A stretch of 64,000 bases of DNA, taken from the NCBI RefSeq assembly GCF_014805685.1, contig NC_060884.1, positions 11,876,856-11,940,855 on the forward strand, in the 5' to 3' direction. Made by a program: the position numbers and the translations under genes. A model generated the notes under the pieces. It searched no databases and was not told where the DNA came from. It saw only the letters and a program-made list of their open reading frames with translations. Of the stretch, positions 22,680-35,109 are shown one piece after another (position 1 is the first letter of the stretch; each line of letters starts with the position of its first letter). The DNA is from Silurus meridionalis. Lineage: Eukaryota > Chordata > Actinopteri > Siluriformes > Siluridae.

Positions 22680-23420
22680 AACCCACATGGAAATACACAA
22701 CACATTTATGCATTCCAGAGGGCACTAAATCTGTCTCAATAACAACATTAGAATTTAAATTGAGCTACAGCAATAACACAAAGTGTGACACATGGTGACT
22801 TCCATTAAAATCTCAGGTTGTAGTATGGACTAAAGATTAGACGAGTCTAATAGATTAGACTACGATTTAGGCAGAGGGAAGTGAAAAGAAAAAACATTTT
22901 CACAGTTAGTTGTTTGTATGCACAATTGTTCCACATTATATAAGCTTTCACACACATACACAGACACACACACAGTGCAATCATCCCTCTGTCTGGAATA
23001 GAGGGAGAAGAAATAATTGTGGTGTAGAGTTAGAAATGGTCTACCTTGCACTAGATTTGTCTCATCACCACTGAGAAAGTAAATGCTTTAAAAAAAAAAA
23101 AAAAGCACCTCTCTATTTCCATCCCCCAAACACCATTAAGTGAAAGTGATGTCTGTTGGCTTTAAGATAGAAATTGCCTGCTCTTCTCTGGCACATATTT
23201 CATCAGCACTCCAGCCCTGCCTCCACTCGTGGAAATTAATAGGCAGGATTTTTCTATGAATGTGAAATGCAAGGTGGTGGAGACTGGAGACATAAATGTG
23301 TCCTCTATGTGGATGGCAGAATGTGCGAGTGTGGACCGCAGGACGCTGTAATTTTGTGCTCCTGTGATGGAACGGGGAAAAGCATGCAAGTGATTGGGTG
23401 TGTGATTACTGTGTGAGTAT
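22680..23420. other. non-coding stretch
   Basis: A short A-run is at 23092-23104. No genes were recognised. The frame at 23162-23389 on the minus strand has no motif. Confidence 0.4.
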
Positions 23421-23425
23421 TAGAA

Positions 23426-23490
23426 ACACACATGTGCACACACGCGCACACACGCGCGCACACACAGACACACACACACACACAGACACG
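23426..23490. repeat. (CA)n-rich microsatellite, imperfect
   Basis: CA units interrupted by CG and GA. Confidence 0.93.
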
Positions 23491-23499
23491 CATACACCC

Positions 23500-24105
23500 A
23501 TTAACACTCAAAAGCTCAAATGGACATTGCAGAATTAATTATCTTACGATCTATATACGCCTAACCATATACACCTAAACACACTCTTGCACATTCCCTT
23601 TACCTTGTGTCGTGTGCGAGTGTGAATCCTCGTGTGTGTATTGTTTAATGCCTGATGTTGTCCTTATATTTTTTTATACCAAGCTGGTACTTGGTGAAAC
23701 AAATTTAGTGTGACTCTGCAGATACACAACAATAAAGAAATGCAACAGAAACAACAACATAAGTTGCAAAACTTGTATAAAGGATGGAACGTGACCTCTG
23801 TAAAGACAGTGTAGACGATGTTTTATAAAGTGTTTATTTGATTAGCTGTGGTAGTTTTTTAGACTGGGATTATTTTGAGGGACATTTTTTGCCAGGTTAG
23901 TGGATATTTGTATAATTTGCCATGCGATCCAAATCCACACATGCACACATATGCGTGCCTTTTCCTGTTACCACATTCTATTGTATAGGATGTCTTTGGG
24001 GGTGGTAGCATTACATTCCCCCTTTTGGAAACAGGAGACAAACAGGAGACCAAACCTGTTCAAAGCAAGCCAGATATAGATATGGTTTTCATGAGTTGGA
24101 GTAGA
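23500..24105. other. non-coding stretch, nothing recognised
   Basis: No element ends or open frames with a motif. Confidence 0.4.
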
Positions 24106-24112
24106 AGATCTT

Positions 24113-24320
24113 GAGTGGCCTGTTATATATCTCTAAACTCAACCCTGCACCCCAGGCCTCCTCACCCTACATCAGTACCTGACTTTACTAACTTTACTTG
24201 TGGATGAATGAGGACAAATCTCCAAAAGCCCACTCAAAGCAAATGGAGACTGAATGTGGATGTTCAAAAACCACAAATGAATCTTATGCTCAGGTGTGCG
24301 CAAACTGTAGTTAAAAGACA
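24113..24320 (+). mobile_element. Tc1-like transposon relic, C-terminal coding part
   Basis: GAGTGGCCTGTTATATATCT, CTGCACCCCAGGCCTCCTCA, CATCAGTACCTGACTTTACT and TATGCTCAGGTGTGCGCAAA match the same Tc1 subfamily as the relic at 13.2 kb. Several frameshifts are present. Confidence 0.75.
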
Positions 24321-24429
24321 CAATACAGTACAAGCATACAAAACCAAATACAATGGTAAATGTATGACACATATATAGACACATGTTTACATATGGGTTA
24401 ACAAAGACTAGTCACAACTCTGCTTATTT

Positions 24430-24725
24430 ATTGATTCATCTTCATTAAACGCTTTATTATGGTCTGTGTCATGGTGTATCAGGTGCAAATCCTTGGAATT
24501 AGATGGGACTACACCAGTCCATTGTAGGGCACCATATACAAATACAGGCAATTTACTGTAGCTAATCCAACTCCTTACAAATTTGTGAATGGGTGCTGAG
24601 GAAACTGAGAAACAGAGTAACTCAATATTGATCCCATTGGGTTGTAAGGTGATAAAGCTACCTATCATATTAAACTCATGACTCGGGCACACAGACAGCA
24701 TGTGTACAGTATATTCACAGCCCAA
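24430..24725 (-). mobile_element. SINE-like element, tail-to-head orientation
   Basis: TACACCAGTCCATTGTAGGG, CAATTTACTGTAGCTAATCC and GATCCCATTGGGTTGTAAGG are decayed forms of the conserved blocks seen at 8.1 and 52.5 kb. Confidence 0.5.
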
Positions 24726-24949
24726 TTTTCAAATGTTTACACACAGTACTATGTGTCCAAACGTCAGACATCACACAGGTATAGTCGACTAAGAATAAAA
24801 AAGGGCCACGGTGAATATTATACATTGGAGAGATACAAACCCTGAACCTGCTCATGTGATCTAAAGTGCCATTTCATTCATAAATGATCTCTGTAGAATA
24901 CATGAGCCTTGGAATGGGCAACATGAGAAAACAACACAGCATTTCACAG

Positions 24950-25195
24950 TAGATCAGTGGTTAAGATGTTGGACTTGTTGTGAGTTCAAGGATCAAAGTT
25001 GAAGGTTTTTATTAGTCAATGCCACCATATGTGGAGACATACAGAGGAATCGAAATAACGTTTCTCTTCTCTCTCTCCTCAAGTGTTTTCATTGTCAAAA
25101 TGTTAACAATATAGATAGTTTAAATCCAAGGACCACAAAGCGGCCACTGCTGAGCCATTAAGCAAGACCCTTAACCATTAGTTTAGTAACCATAG
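24950..25195 (+). mobile_element. tRNA-derived SINE, plus orientation
   Basis: AGATCAGTGGTTAAGATGTT is an A-box-like start and GAGTTCAAGGATC is B-box-like. After an unrelated intervening stretch, the central CCACTGCTGAGCCATTAAGC and AAGACCCTTAACC blocks follow (25145-25175). This is the same family as the SINE split at 21.4 and 22.6 kb. Confidence 0.6.
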
Positions 25196-25199
25196 TTAT

Positions 25200-26210
25200 T
25201 TTTCTGTTTTTTATCTTGGTTAGATAGTTTTGTTTGTTTGTTTCTGTACCCTGCACTTTTAAACTATTTTTATTGTCAAAACTGTTATAAATGGTGTATT
25301 TTGTATGTATGATGCGGCATTGTGTGTGTAACTGACTTTAATGACTGCATTGTTGTTGGTGGAGGTTTTTTTTTATCATTCTTCTTGACAGTCTGCTTGT
25401 CTGAAGAGAATTAATAATCGGCATTTTATGAAAAGCCATTGTGAGCAGAAAAGCATATGGGCAAATACGACATTAGACCAATTTGGGTTCTAAAAATGAA
25501 AACTGAAAACCAGTGACAAGGTGATTTTTGCTTTCCAAAGCTTCAACTGTTCAATGTCATTTGGATACTTGAAGTATTTAGCAGTTGCACAGGTATTTCT
25601 AATGAAGTGTAATGATAAATACAGAAATAAGTTTACAACGGCATCGGGTTTAACATTTGGACGTATAAAATGTGCTCCTTTAGTGTGTATAAAAATAGGA
25701 GAAAAATCATGGTTTGATCTGTGAATAAGTGTAACACGAACTGTGCAGATGTTCATCCCAAGTCATCAGGGTGCCAGAATGTAGAGAAATAGCTGCATGT
25801 GGAGTACTGGAATTGATATAGGATTCAGTAGTGCATTGCATGCCTGTGTGGGTGTGTGCAATATTATCTACCTACTTATAGAAAAATCATGAATATGAAG
25901 TACCTGTGAATGTGTGAAACATGTTAAGATAGAGTGAGAGTGAGTGTGACACAGTGACTGTGTATTCCTGAGTGTGTATGTGTGTGTTTGTGTTCACAGT
26001 GTCAGCAGCCTTAATGGTTTATCATTCATTTCTCTCAGAACGGAGCACAACATTAATACGCTTCATGCTTTTTTTGCAAATGTCGAGGTTCTTTTCAAGC
26101 GAAAATAAATGTTCACTCTTAAACATCCATAAATTTTTCATTCACATCCTTAAATCACCTTCTGCCTAACAAAAAAAAGCTTCCAGACATTATATAGAGT
26201 ACCTGGTCTG
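25200..26210. other. non-coding stretch
   Basis: Includes T-rich runs (25215-25250) and frames without motifs. Confidence 0.4.
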
Positions 26211-26480
26211 TCTCTCGCGCTCTGACAGGGGAAATGGCTGGAAATCCGGCACAAGTTGAAAAAACAAGCGCTTCAGAGTGTGTCCTGCTATTGTGTAGAG
26301 GTCAGGCACTCATTTAACCCGTCTGAGCTGAGCTCTGAAGGGTCACAGGGGCTCCAGATTGAGATTCCTCCCACTGCTAAATGCAGGCCGTGTGCAATGC
26401 TGATACGGCTGTCAGAAAATTCCGGCTGGTTTGAGTGCTGAATGACCCTGAGGTTTGAGGATGCTATCGGCACTGATGTA
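26210..26480. promoter_or_regulatory. candidate conserved non-coding block (weak)
   Basis: Higher-complexity, GC-balanced sequence in an AT-rich setting, with no transposon words and an open but motif-free frame on each strand. Regulatory function is only a guess. Confidence 0.2.
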
Positions 26481-27530
26481 ATGCTGACTGTATATTTTGC
26501 GTTCTACTTACAATATTAATAATGGTCTACGTCTACCACCTTGTGGTTGTGCAGACAATTTCTTTTACATTCTCTCTTGGCAGGGATATGAAGCACAGTG
26601 ACTTCGAGATTCTGACAGGGCATTATGTTTTTTGTGTGGGTGTGTGTGAGTGCATGTGTGTGGACCGAATGGCACAAAAAGAAAAGGAATATCAGACATT
26701 TATGAGTTGTGGGGACATTTAAATTGTTCTCATGAAGAAAATTCAAAATTCAAAATAATAATTGAATTTAAATAATATTTAATTCATTATAAAAAAGTAT
26801 ATCATTATTTTGAAAAAATTATAAATTAATTATAAAATAATAATAATAATTGATAATAGAGCCAAATAGTTGTTTTGTTGTCTTTGTAAGAAAAGTGCTT
26901 ACAAAGTAAGTATTTCAGTAAGGCAAGTGTGTGTGCATGTGTGTGTGTGTGTGTGTGTGTCACTGATTTAACCAAGAATTCATTTCAGGAGGGATTAGGA
27001 AAGGTGCTAAATAAAACCAGAGCGCTCTGTCAGCAAAATGGGAATTAAACTGTTCCTTGTCACTGGTGTAGTATCCTTAAAGGTACAAAATATGTATGCT
27101 TGAGTATGCTAAATTTGCAGCATTAAGAAAGGTCAGCAGCAAAAATAAAGGATACAATGCAGTCCCATTTTTTTGAGGGTCTTTGGACTGTGCAATTTAA
27201 TTGTATAATATGATGTGAATATACACATTGTGTACATGGCACACAGCAGCAGAAGTGGTGCTGGTGGTCAGAATTTATTATTTTGAGAAGCAGACTGAAG
27301 TTTTTGACAGTCACTTTGGGGAAAGTATATCAAGATAAAGGCATCCAATCAAATCTGTTAATGTGTTCTCATTTCTTTTGATTCTGCTGGCACCCAAATA
27401 GTGCTTAATATGGTAAGTAGGAAATGAATTGGCAGCTGTTTAAATGAGGCCACATTAAATAGTAAAACATTATATAAAATTATATTTGAATTGTAGCCTT
27501 CACATTTCTGACATTGGTGTCCCAATCCAC
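26480..27530. other. non-coding stretch with short GT run
   Basis: Contains (GT)n at 26929-26960 and very AT-rich DNA at 26745-26860. Nothing else was recognised. Confidence 0.45.
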
Positions 27531-27534
27531 ATTT

Positions 27535-27925
27535 AGTCCCCATTTGCTGTTATAAAATCCTCTACACTTCTAGGAAGATGTTCCACTAGATTTCAGAGTG
27601 TGCTTGTGGAGATTTGTTCTCATTCAGCCACAAGGGTGTTAGTAAAGGCAGGTACTGATGCAGCGTGAGGAGTCCTGGGGTGCAGTCATTGTTCCAATTC
27701 CTCCCGAAGGAGTTTAATAGGGTTGAGATCAGAGTTCTATAGCAGGCCACTCAAGATCTTCCTCTCTAAACCATATCTCTATTGAGCTCACTGTATGCAC
27801 AGCGGCATTGGCATGCTGGGACAGGTTTGGGTTTTAAGTTTCAAGTTCAAGGGAACGCAAAATTGTATTATACCACATCCAAATACAATTGTGTACCTCC
27901 AAGTTTGTGGTTCTACCCCACACAC
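27535..27925 (-). mobile_element. Tc1-like transposon relic, minus strand
   Basis: TTCAGCCACAAGGGTGTTAG, GTGAGGAGTCCTGGGGTGCA, GGGTTGAGATCAGAGTTCTA and GCATTGGCATGCTGGGACAG are antisense DDE-domain blocks of the GTGGACACC subfamily. The 5' region of the element is missing. Confidence 0.72.
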
Positions 27926-28007
27926 ATTTGGCAGATAGGTGGAGAGGTAGGAGAGGGAGAAGGAGTATTATTGGATGAAAAACTGACTGCAAGTAGAAAG
28001 ACAGAGA

Positions 28008-28008
28008 C

Positions 28009-28057
<49 letters not shown>

Positions 28058-28080
28058 CAGAGGGAGAGAGTGTGATTTGT
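28008..28080. repeat. (GA)n microsatellite
   Basis: About 22 GA units, 28010-28054, followed by a degraded GA-rich tail. Confidence 0.96.
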
Positions 28081-28089
28081 ATACAGAAG

Positions 28090-29820
28090 GTGTTTCGACT
28101 AGTATACTGATAGATAGATGACTGATAGAAAGAATTTTGACGGGAGAGCATGTGTGCTATGAGAGATTGATAGAGAAATGGATGGAGAGAGAGTGTGTGA
28201 CAGGTACACTGACAGAGCGAGATGGGGAAGAAGAGGTGCTATAGGCGGTGAGCATGCAGGTGTGTGTTAGTTCAGGGAAGAACCACACATGACTGGAAAA
28301 CTCAAGTGTCCCAATCCTTTCTGCAAAATATGAATTAGCTAGGTCCTAGGATTTCCATTTCCAAAAAAGAAACAAATGCAAAGATGCATAGTTACTGATG
28401 ATGATTCATAGCGCATAAATCCTATTTCTTATTGGATTTTTCTTGTTACATTATTCAACCATGATTACCACGATAATTCAAACCGCATCGATTGCAGTTC
28501 ATCCTTAACTGCATGTGAGCAGTAAGCATGATTCTCTTAAAATCTGAGACACCTCTAAAGCGAGGTGCTAAACTATTATAATATGCTTTACAATGCCTTA
28601 GCTAGTGTAGAGATACGTAAAAGGAAGAAAATAATAAAAAATTATTCTGTTTCCAGTTTTTGCTTGTTTATAGCCTCGGTCTTGTAAAAAAAATATCCCC
28701 ATCATAAGTGGATGAATCACGATGAGGGTGGAGGGTTGGAGGGTGATGTTTTTGTATGTCCATGTAGTCAGGTCACAATTGCGTGCATACATTTAGAGAA
28801 AGCAGCCAGGTTGTTATTGTGCAAGCTCTTTCCAAAGCACATGACCGCAACAATTTCTTATCCAAGAAAAAATCAATTGCTTCCACATAGTCTTTCATTT
28901 GTTCTATTAACTGTAATAAAAGTGAATCATTGTTTGCTATGTGTGCTTGCTCATATGCACAGCCTCAGGCTGTTGTTCATAACACAGAAGATGTTTGGCA
29001 TTGTCATTAATCCTGCACGCTAAATCCATAAGATAGAAAAAGCTGGCATGTGGAAAAGTAGACCCTGATTATCTTCCTTTTTTTCTAGCTTCATTCAACT
29101 CTATGCCCTTAATGACTTATTGATCATTCACATAAACATGCATCGATCAGTTGTTTGGGTCAGCAATATGTTCTGGACTGAGTTATGTGTTTGGTTCTAA
29201 CGAGTGTATACATCGTATAGAAATTCTAGATACTAATCTTGAGTGAAGTGTTATATATTATGAAGCCATTAGAAGGATAATTTCCATTACATTTCATCAT
29301 ATGGTGGATGCTAAATATTATAGTGGAAGGTTAAATCCCCAGCATAATGCTGAGCAATTGAGTGTCTAGGGCCTTTCTCCTAATGATCCATAAGTGGCTC
29401 TCTGGCAGTCTTGCCTTTGAATTGACAAACCTCCAGCCAATATAGAACTCAGCCTGGGCTATTCAAGTCAGTTTATTCATCCTTAATGTTTTCCTTGGTC
29501 TATTTAAGATGCCTGTAGGTCATACGTACTACATTATCTTGAGTATCATATTTCGGTACTCACTATATGTCAAACACAATCAGATTGGATGAGAACATGT
29601 TTTATTTAAGGCCCCGAATGTTGAGAAATATGCAGATTGATAGGTGCTATAAGTCAGCAGGATGGACGAGATGGAGAGTTACATTCATTGGCTGTCTAAA
29701 TAATTTATCACAGTGCTGAAAAGGCTTGGGATGTCATGAACTAAGACATTGCAAAGCCAGGAAAGGCTACATTAGAGCTTAGCTTCTTGAATAAAAAAAG
29801 AACAACGTAGCACCCGCTAA
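28090..29820. other. non-coding stretch, nothing recognised
   Basis: The 103-codon frame at 28712-29023 shows no motif. No element ends were seen. Confidence 0.4.
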
Positions 29821-29827
29821 GTAATAG

Positions 29828-30495
29828 CAGTGGCAGGCCGTGCATTTGGTACCTGGGCCTTCAGTGGGGACTTACCCGACCTAATCCACCTCTTAATACC
29901 AGGACTATCACGTTGCGATTATAGAAATCATCAATACTATACAAAAATGCAATAAAAAACCGTAGCATTACAGAGAGAGAGGAATTTCATGTATGAATGG
30001 GGGAAAAAAACATTTTACTAAAGCAAGAAACCTTGACAACTCCAAAGCCTAAAGCAAGACAACTCCAAACCTCTACACTACAACCTCAACTGTGCCTCCT
30101 ACATCACAATGTCAAAAATATTTAAAATGTAAATAAAATACAACATACTCACCAGAGATTCATACTCATAATCTGCACCGCTCCTCAGAGTGGTACCAGT
30201 GGTACCGCTCGTATTCACTGGTCTGGAAGCGGAGAACAAACCCTTTCCCGGGCTGAGACAAGCTAGCTAACTTCGGGGTTGGCCGACCTCTCCTCACGAT
30301 GTCTAGCTTTTCTTCAAAATGTATTTTTAAGTATGTCCGAGACCAAATCAAATCAAATCAAACCAAATCAAATCAAATTAAATCAGCCAGTCGAATTTGG
30401 CTGTAACATTTTCCCTCTGACCAACCAATCAGAGGACGGAAAAATGCTGAGGCTACTTTGGGCCAGCTGGTCATTGACGTAAACCTTGGATTCGT
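29828..30495 (-). mobile_element. hAT-type MITE, opposite orientation to the 11-kb copy
   Basis: The terminus CAGTGGCAGGCCGTGCATTT lies at 29828. The internal block 30386-30454 is the reverse complement of 11353-11420 with about 90% identity by eye. The copy also contains the pentamer microsatellite at 30344-30386. Confidence 0.55.
30344..30386. repeat. (AAATC)n pentanucleotide repeat
   Basis: About eight AAATC units with one AACCA and one AATTA variant. Confidence 0.93.
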
Positions 30496-30514
30496 TAGGG
30501 ATGTTGTTTAGTAA

Positions 30515-30890
30515 TATACACCGACCACGCATAATATTATGCCCACCTACCTAACATTTTGTCGGTCCTGACCTGTTGAGTGTTAACAGCATTAACTTCT
30601 TCAGCAGTTTGAGCTACAGTAGCTCGTCTGTTGGATCAGACCAAACACGCCAGCCTTCGCTCCCCATGTGCATCAGTGAGCCTTGGTTGCCCATGACCCT
30701 GTCTCCGTTTGTTCCTTCCTTAGACCACTTTTGATAGACACTGACCCCAGACCAGGAACAGCCCACAAGAGCTGCAGTTTTGGAGATGCAGTTGTCTAGC
30801 CATCACAATTTGCCCAAAATTCTTAATATATCCCACCCACTAGCCGCTGCAATGATGAAGCGATAATCAGTATTATTCACTACACCGGTA
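30515..30890 (-). mobile_element. Tc1-like transposon relic with transposase N-terminus, minus strand
   Basis: Starts ATACACCGACCACGCATAAT, the terminal repeat of a known fish Tc1 subfamily. It then carries antisense transposase N-terminal blocks: GAGCTACAGTAGCTCGTCTG, CATGACCCTGTCTCCGTTTG and CTAGCCATCACAATTTGCCC. The right end is cut by an RTE-like LINE at about 30886. A remnant resembling the opposite terminus (TACATAATGTTGTTAGGCC) appears after the LINE at about 31541. Confidence 0.8.
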
Positions 30891-31532
30891 ATAGACGAGA
30901 GTGGTGAGAGTAGGGAGCAAGTGGAGAAGAGCCGGGAGAGGTGGAGGTACATACTGGAGAGTAGGGGAATGAAAGTCAGTAAGAGTAAGACATGTGTGTG
31001 AATGAGAGGGAGGGCAGTGGTGTGGTGCGGTTGCATCGAGAAGAGGTGGTGAAGGTGCAGGAGTTTAAGTTCTTGTGGTCAACAGTGCAAAGTAATGGAG
31101 ATGGTGGTGAGACCTGTGATGTATGGTTTAGAGACAGTTGCATTGAGTAAAAGACAGGAGGTGGAGCTGGAGGTAGCAGAGCTGAAGATGTTGCGGTTTT
31201 CGTTGGGAGTGACGACGATGGACAGGATTAAAAACAGTATATTAAAGGGACAGTGCATGCAGGACGTTTTGAAGACAAGGTGAGGGAGGTGCGATTGAGA
31301 TGGTTTGGACATGTCAAAGGAGGGACATGGGGTATATCGGTAAGAGAATGCTGAGGATGGAGTTGCAAGACAGGAGGAAAAGAGGAAGACATACAAGGAG
31401 GTTTGTGGATATGGTGAGGGAAGACATGCGGGTAGTTGGTGTGAAAGAGGCAGATGTAGAGGACAGAGGGGTATGGAGACGGATAATCCGCTGTGGTGAC
31501 CCCTAATGGGAGCTACTGAAAGAAGGAAAACA
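30886..31532 (+). mobile_element. RTE-like LINE, 5'-truncated, with gaps
   Basis: Coding remnants in order: SREQVEKSRERWRYILESRG (from about 30908), MVVRPVMYGLETVALSKRQE (about 31098-31158), VELEVAELKMLRFSLGV, and RRDMGYIGKRMLRMELQDRR (about 31318-31377). The end is ATCCGCTGTGGTGACCCC. It starts just after the position of the catalytic FADD motif, so no polymerase core remains. A segment between YLGS and VVRP is also missing relative to the 14-kb copy. Confidence 0.9.
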
Positions 31533-31589
31533 GCTTCACTTTACATAATGTTGTTAGGCCTTTACATCACTGAATAATGTTTATTTTAT

Positions 31590-31850
31590 TCCTATATACT
31601 TTATACTCATCAGGGAAGACTTGTCCCAAGATATATATCACTCCAAATCACAGTTTACACACATTTACACCTATGGGAAACTTACTGTAGTCAATCCATC
31701 TATTTGCATGTTTTTTGGTCATTGGTTGAAAACTGAAGGACAAAACCCAAGCTGAAACTCCATATGCACAGTTACCTGAGCTAAGGTTCAAACAAAAAAC
31801 TCTTGAGGAGTGTGGTAGCATTACTACTCTCAGTGCCACCATGCCATTCT
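31590..31850 (-). mobile_element. SINE-like element, tail-to-head orientation
   Basis: CACACATTTACACCTATGGG, CTGTAGTCAATCCATCTATT, TGTTTTTTGGTCATTGGTTG and CTCAGTGCCACCATGCC correspond in order to the family at 8.1 and 52.5 kb. Confidence 0.55.
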
Positions 31851-31859
31851 CTTGATTAA

Positions 31860-33300
31860 TGTAATATTTAATAAGTGTCAGATTATTTTTAAAATTTCAT
31901 TAGCCTTCATTCAGTTTCTTTTTTAGCCCATTTTACACGAGGTCGCAGCAGTGCCTTGTCTAACACGCTGTCATGTTAATCAAAGTGGCCTTTACACTGC
32001 TCACTGCATGCCATTGCACAAAGCAGCTAATTAAAAAAAGAACTATTTAAAGGTAAATTAATTTTTTTTTGTCACGGTTAAATACATTATTTGTGCTACA
32101 TTTTGCAGTGAATGTCCATAATCCAAACAGCATGTATGTGATTACGTTACATTAGTACATTTGTAATGCGTGTTTATAATATTTACAGATATTTACGTTA
32201 TATTTCCAGAACTATATTTACTAAAAATGCTTTTTAGTGTATAAATGAGCCTTACACTAAACAACCCAACCATTTACTAGCAAGTATCTAAGGGACACAA
32301 AGTTCAGTGCTCTACTCAAAGTGGTGATCTGATTAGATTTTTTAGATAAATTTTTTTGTGGTCAGTATGATTTCTGGCTAATAATCTTTTTTCTTTAAAT
32401 CAGAGTTAAATTACGTTAAGACTAGTTTTGATTTTACTTTTGGCTTTATATCAGTGTCTTGGGGGTGAACATAAATGTACAACATGATGCGATTAAGAGG
32501 TTAACTACCATCCTACCATGCTATGTGGCTGCTATAATAATACTGTGATCTTGGATCCAGATGGCAGGAGGAAATGGTCTAAATGACTTTGTAAGAGAGG
32601 GTTCATTAGAGACAGTGACATCTCTATTGGAACGGCATTAACAGAATATGGATGGAAATGCTCAGTTTGTGGCTTTGGTGGACCTATCATGTTGTGGAGG
32701 ACATTTTTATTTCATTTGAATAGGTTTGTCCAATTGTCCCCTAAGAATGAAAGGTCATGGCAAATCAATACAAAGTTATTCAGTCCGTGTTGCTCCGTTT
32801 CTACCCTGATGGGAGTCTCTTCCAGCATTTATAATGTTCCCAATTCACAGGGCACAAGGACTCAATGAATGGTTGTAATGATTATGAAATTGATATGGGA
32901 CGACCCTTACAATCAACAGATCTCAAAACAGTTAAACACATAGAATCTATGTCAAGGTTTTGCTGGATCTTGGTGGCTGGATGTGACTTTTTCCTTTGTG
33001 ACATGTCAGTATATTTAATGTACATATATTTATTGACTAAAATATACTGCTGTTCTCTTATATACTGCTTTTAAATACTACTGAAAGGAACGGAGGTCAT
33101 AAAATTGGTACAAACTGCACTTGACAGTGATGAGCACCAGGCCAGTTAAAAAAAAAAAATGCAATAAATGGCACATGGATATTCAGCCCAGTCCACTGCT
33201 CAGTCACGCTGAATCTGGACAACAACAGCTGTGCTCCTTACACCTAAATTCGAATTCACACACGTTGCCAACATTATGTAAATATGGTAATAGGGCATCT
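31860..33300. other. non-coding stretch with one possible regulatory block
   Basis: 31915-32045 is a higher-complexity block with CAAAGTGGCCTTTACACTGC and GCAGCTAATTAAAAAAAG, a possible conserved non-coding element. The rest is AT-rich with no motif-bearing frames. Confidence 0.35.
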
Positions 33301-33316
33301 GCTGCCTAAAGCCTTG

Positions 33317-33342
33317 TGTCTCTCTCACTCTGTCTCTCTCTG

Positions 33343-33404
<62 letters not shown>
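33317..33404. repeat. (CT)n/(CTGT)n microsatellite
   Basis: CT repeats interrupted by TGTC units, then about 20 pure CT units. Confidence 0.96.
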
Positions 33405-33409
33405 CTTAA

Positions 33410-34100
33410 TTTTGCTCTTGTTGTCATTGCTCTGGAATTTCAACCTAATTAGGTCAGAACATATGTTCGATAAAAGGGTTGATGATGGCTGCTCTTAGCA
33501 TGATTTCAATTTAACATGATTTAACATGGTAATCATTAAACATTAAGAAATCACAGACAGGCAATAAACCAGTGCTAATGATTTGCAAGACCTTTGCAAA
33601 TAGTTAGATAAATTTGACCACACACATATATATATTAGGAATATTTTTATAAATGATTAAAGTACGCATTAAAGTGCATTGGCGTAAAATTTAACAAGGT
33701 GATGCATCGATTTTAAAAAGTGTGGAGTGTTTACAATTTCTGTTATTAATATACAATTATTAGTAGCTGCACTATACTTTTATTATTTGAAAAGTGATCA
33801 ATATTTCATTCATTATTTGTAGATTGATTTGTTCTCATTACACTGCAAGCGCATTCTTTCAGCACCAATTCTGCCACATGAATATGACCTATCCCAATAT
33901 GGCAGAGGTACAACTGGATCTTCCTTGTGACAGAACAGGAAAAGAACATCTGGTTTTATTTAATCTGTTTGTGAAGGGCCATGTGTTAGAAGTCAGAAGG
34001 CACTTAAGTAAATGTATGATTTACTGTCTGTCTGAACCAAAGAAATATAAAACCGGACTCTCCGTACCATATTAAATTGCATAGCATAATTGTTTTTTTT
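33410..34100. other. non-coding stretch, nothing recognised
   Basis: The 93-codon frame at 33794-34075 has no recognisable domain. Confidence 0.4.
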
Positions 34101-34105
34101 CTAGG

Positions 34106-34210
34106 TATTGTATTGCATTGAATTGCATTGTGTTAAATCAAATGGAAATTGTATCGCACTGCATCGTAATGGGGTGAAGCGCATTGCATCGCATTGCATA
34201 GCATTGCATC
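34106..34210. repeat. degenerate (GCATT)n repeat
   Basis: GCATT and GCATC pentamers, interrupted by about 30 bp of unrelated sequence in the middle. Confidence 0.85.
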
Positions 34211-34214
34211 AGTA

Positions 34215-34960
34215 GCCGCTTCATATACGTCCTTAATGTATTGTTTTGTTGGCTATGCTTCGAGATGTGAATCGCATCGGCCTCAGTTATGGAGATGCAA
34301 ATCCCTAATAGATACATACACCAGATATGTGACACATTCTTTTCTGAAATAATTTATTAATTCTTAATCAAGAGGTCTTCTCTCTCTTCATTCCTTGGTT
34401 CCTCTGGCCAACTGATACGTCCTTAATTATAAATAATTAAATCAATTTTCAGGTCACAGGCTGAAGGACTTAAGATCAAGGAAACAAGGTTGTATCAATT
34501 AGAGTATTGGAAAGCAATTAATGAGATGGATAAAGCCTTCTGGCTAGGTGAGTTAGATTTAGTGGATTTACCTTTCTGGAAATTTGTGTTTAAGATCAAT
34601 CTACTGGTAAGGGAAAGCCAGCTAAATATATTAAACTGTTACCAACCACATATCCAAGAACAGTAGAAATAACCCTTTTTTTTTTTTTAGATAAATGTGT
34701 CTTTTAATGTTCTAGGATGTTTTTTTGTCAGTTATTCCTCAGAGAATGGAGAGACAGATTTGATGTCAGGTAAGCTTTTGATGATGTCCTCCTGTGACTA
34801 TACACCTTATAAATCCATTCTAAGCTGGCTTACAAGCCTATGACTTTGAAAGCATCTCCCTCTTGTGGAAGAGCCACCCGAGTCAAGTCAAAGCCGTCAT
34901 AATGATCACTCTATCAGAAGCTTAAGCTTGAGAGACTGACTGTTGACCATTTTTGTAGTA
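34215..34960. other. non-coding stretch, nothing recognised
   Basis: A poly-T run is at 34676-34688. No coding or element signal. Confidence 0.4.
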
Positions 34961-34965
34961 TATTA

Positions 34966-35106
34966 TCAAGTCAAGTCAAGTCAAGAGGCTTTTATTGTCA
35001 TTTCTACTATACACAGTGGTACACAGTACACAGTAAAAACGAGACAATGTTCCTCCGGAACCCTGGTGCTACACTAAACAACAACATAAAGCTACAACAC
35101 AACACA
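34966..35106 (-). mobile_element. L2-type LINE 3' UTR, 5'-truncated copy
   Basis: The reverse complement closely matches 55945-56083, the 3' end of the LINE at 54 kb. It includes GTAGCACCAGGGTTCCGG, TTGTCTCGTTTTTACTGTG and AATGACAATAAAAGCCTCTT. The tail is TCAAG repeats (34966-34985). Confidence 0.9.
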
Positions 35107-35109
35107 AGC

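Noticed and set aside
24950..25000. Possible tRNA gene
   Set aside because: Only A- and B-box-like words with no cloverleaf. The sequence fits the head of a SINE.
33794..34075. 93-codon plus-strand frame
   Set aside because: No motif, AT-rich neighbourhood, no splice or poly(A) context.
34106..34210. Possible CRISPR-like or satellite array
   Set aside because: Pentamer slippage with no spacers of constant length. The organism is a vertebrate.
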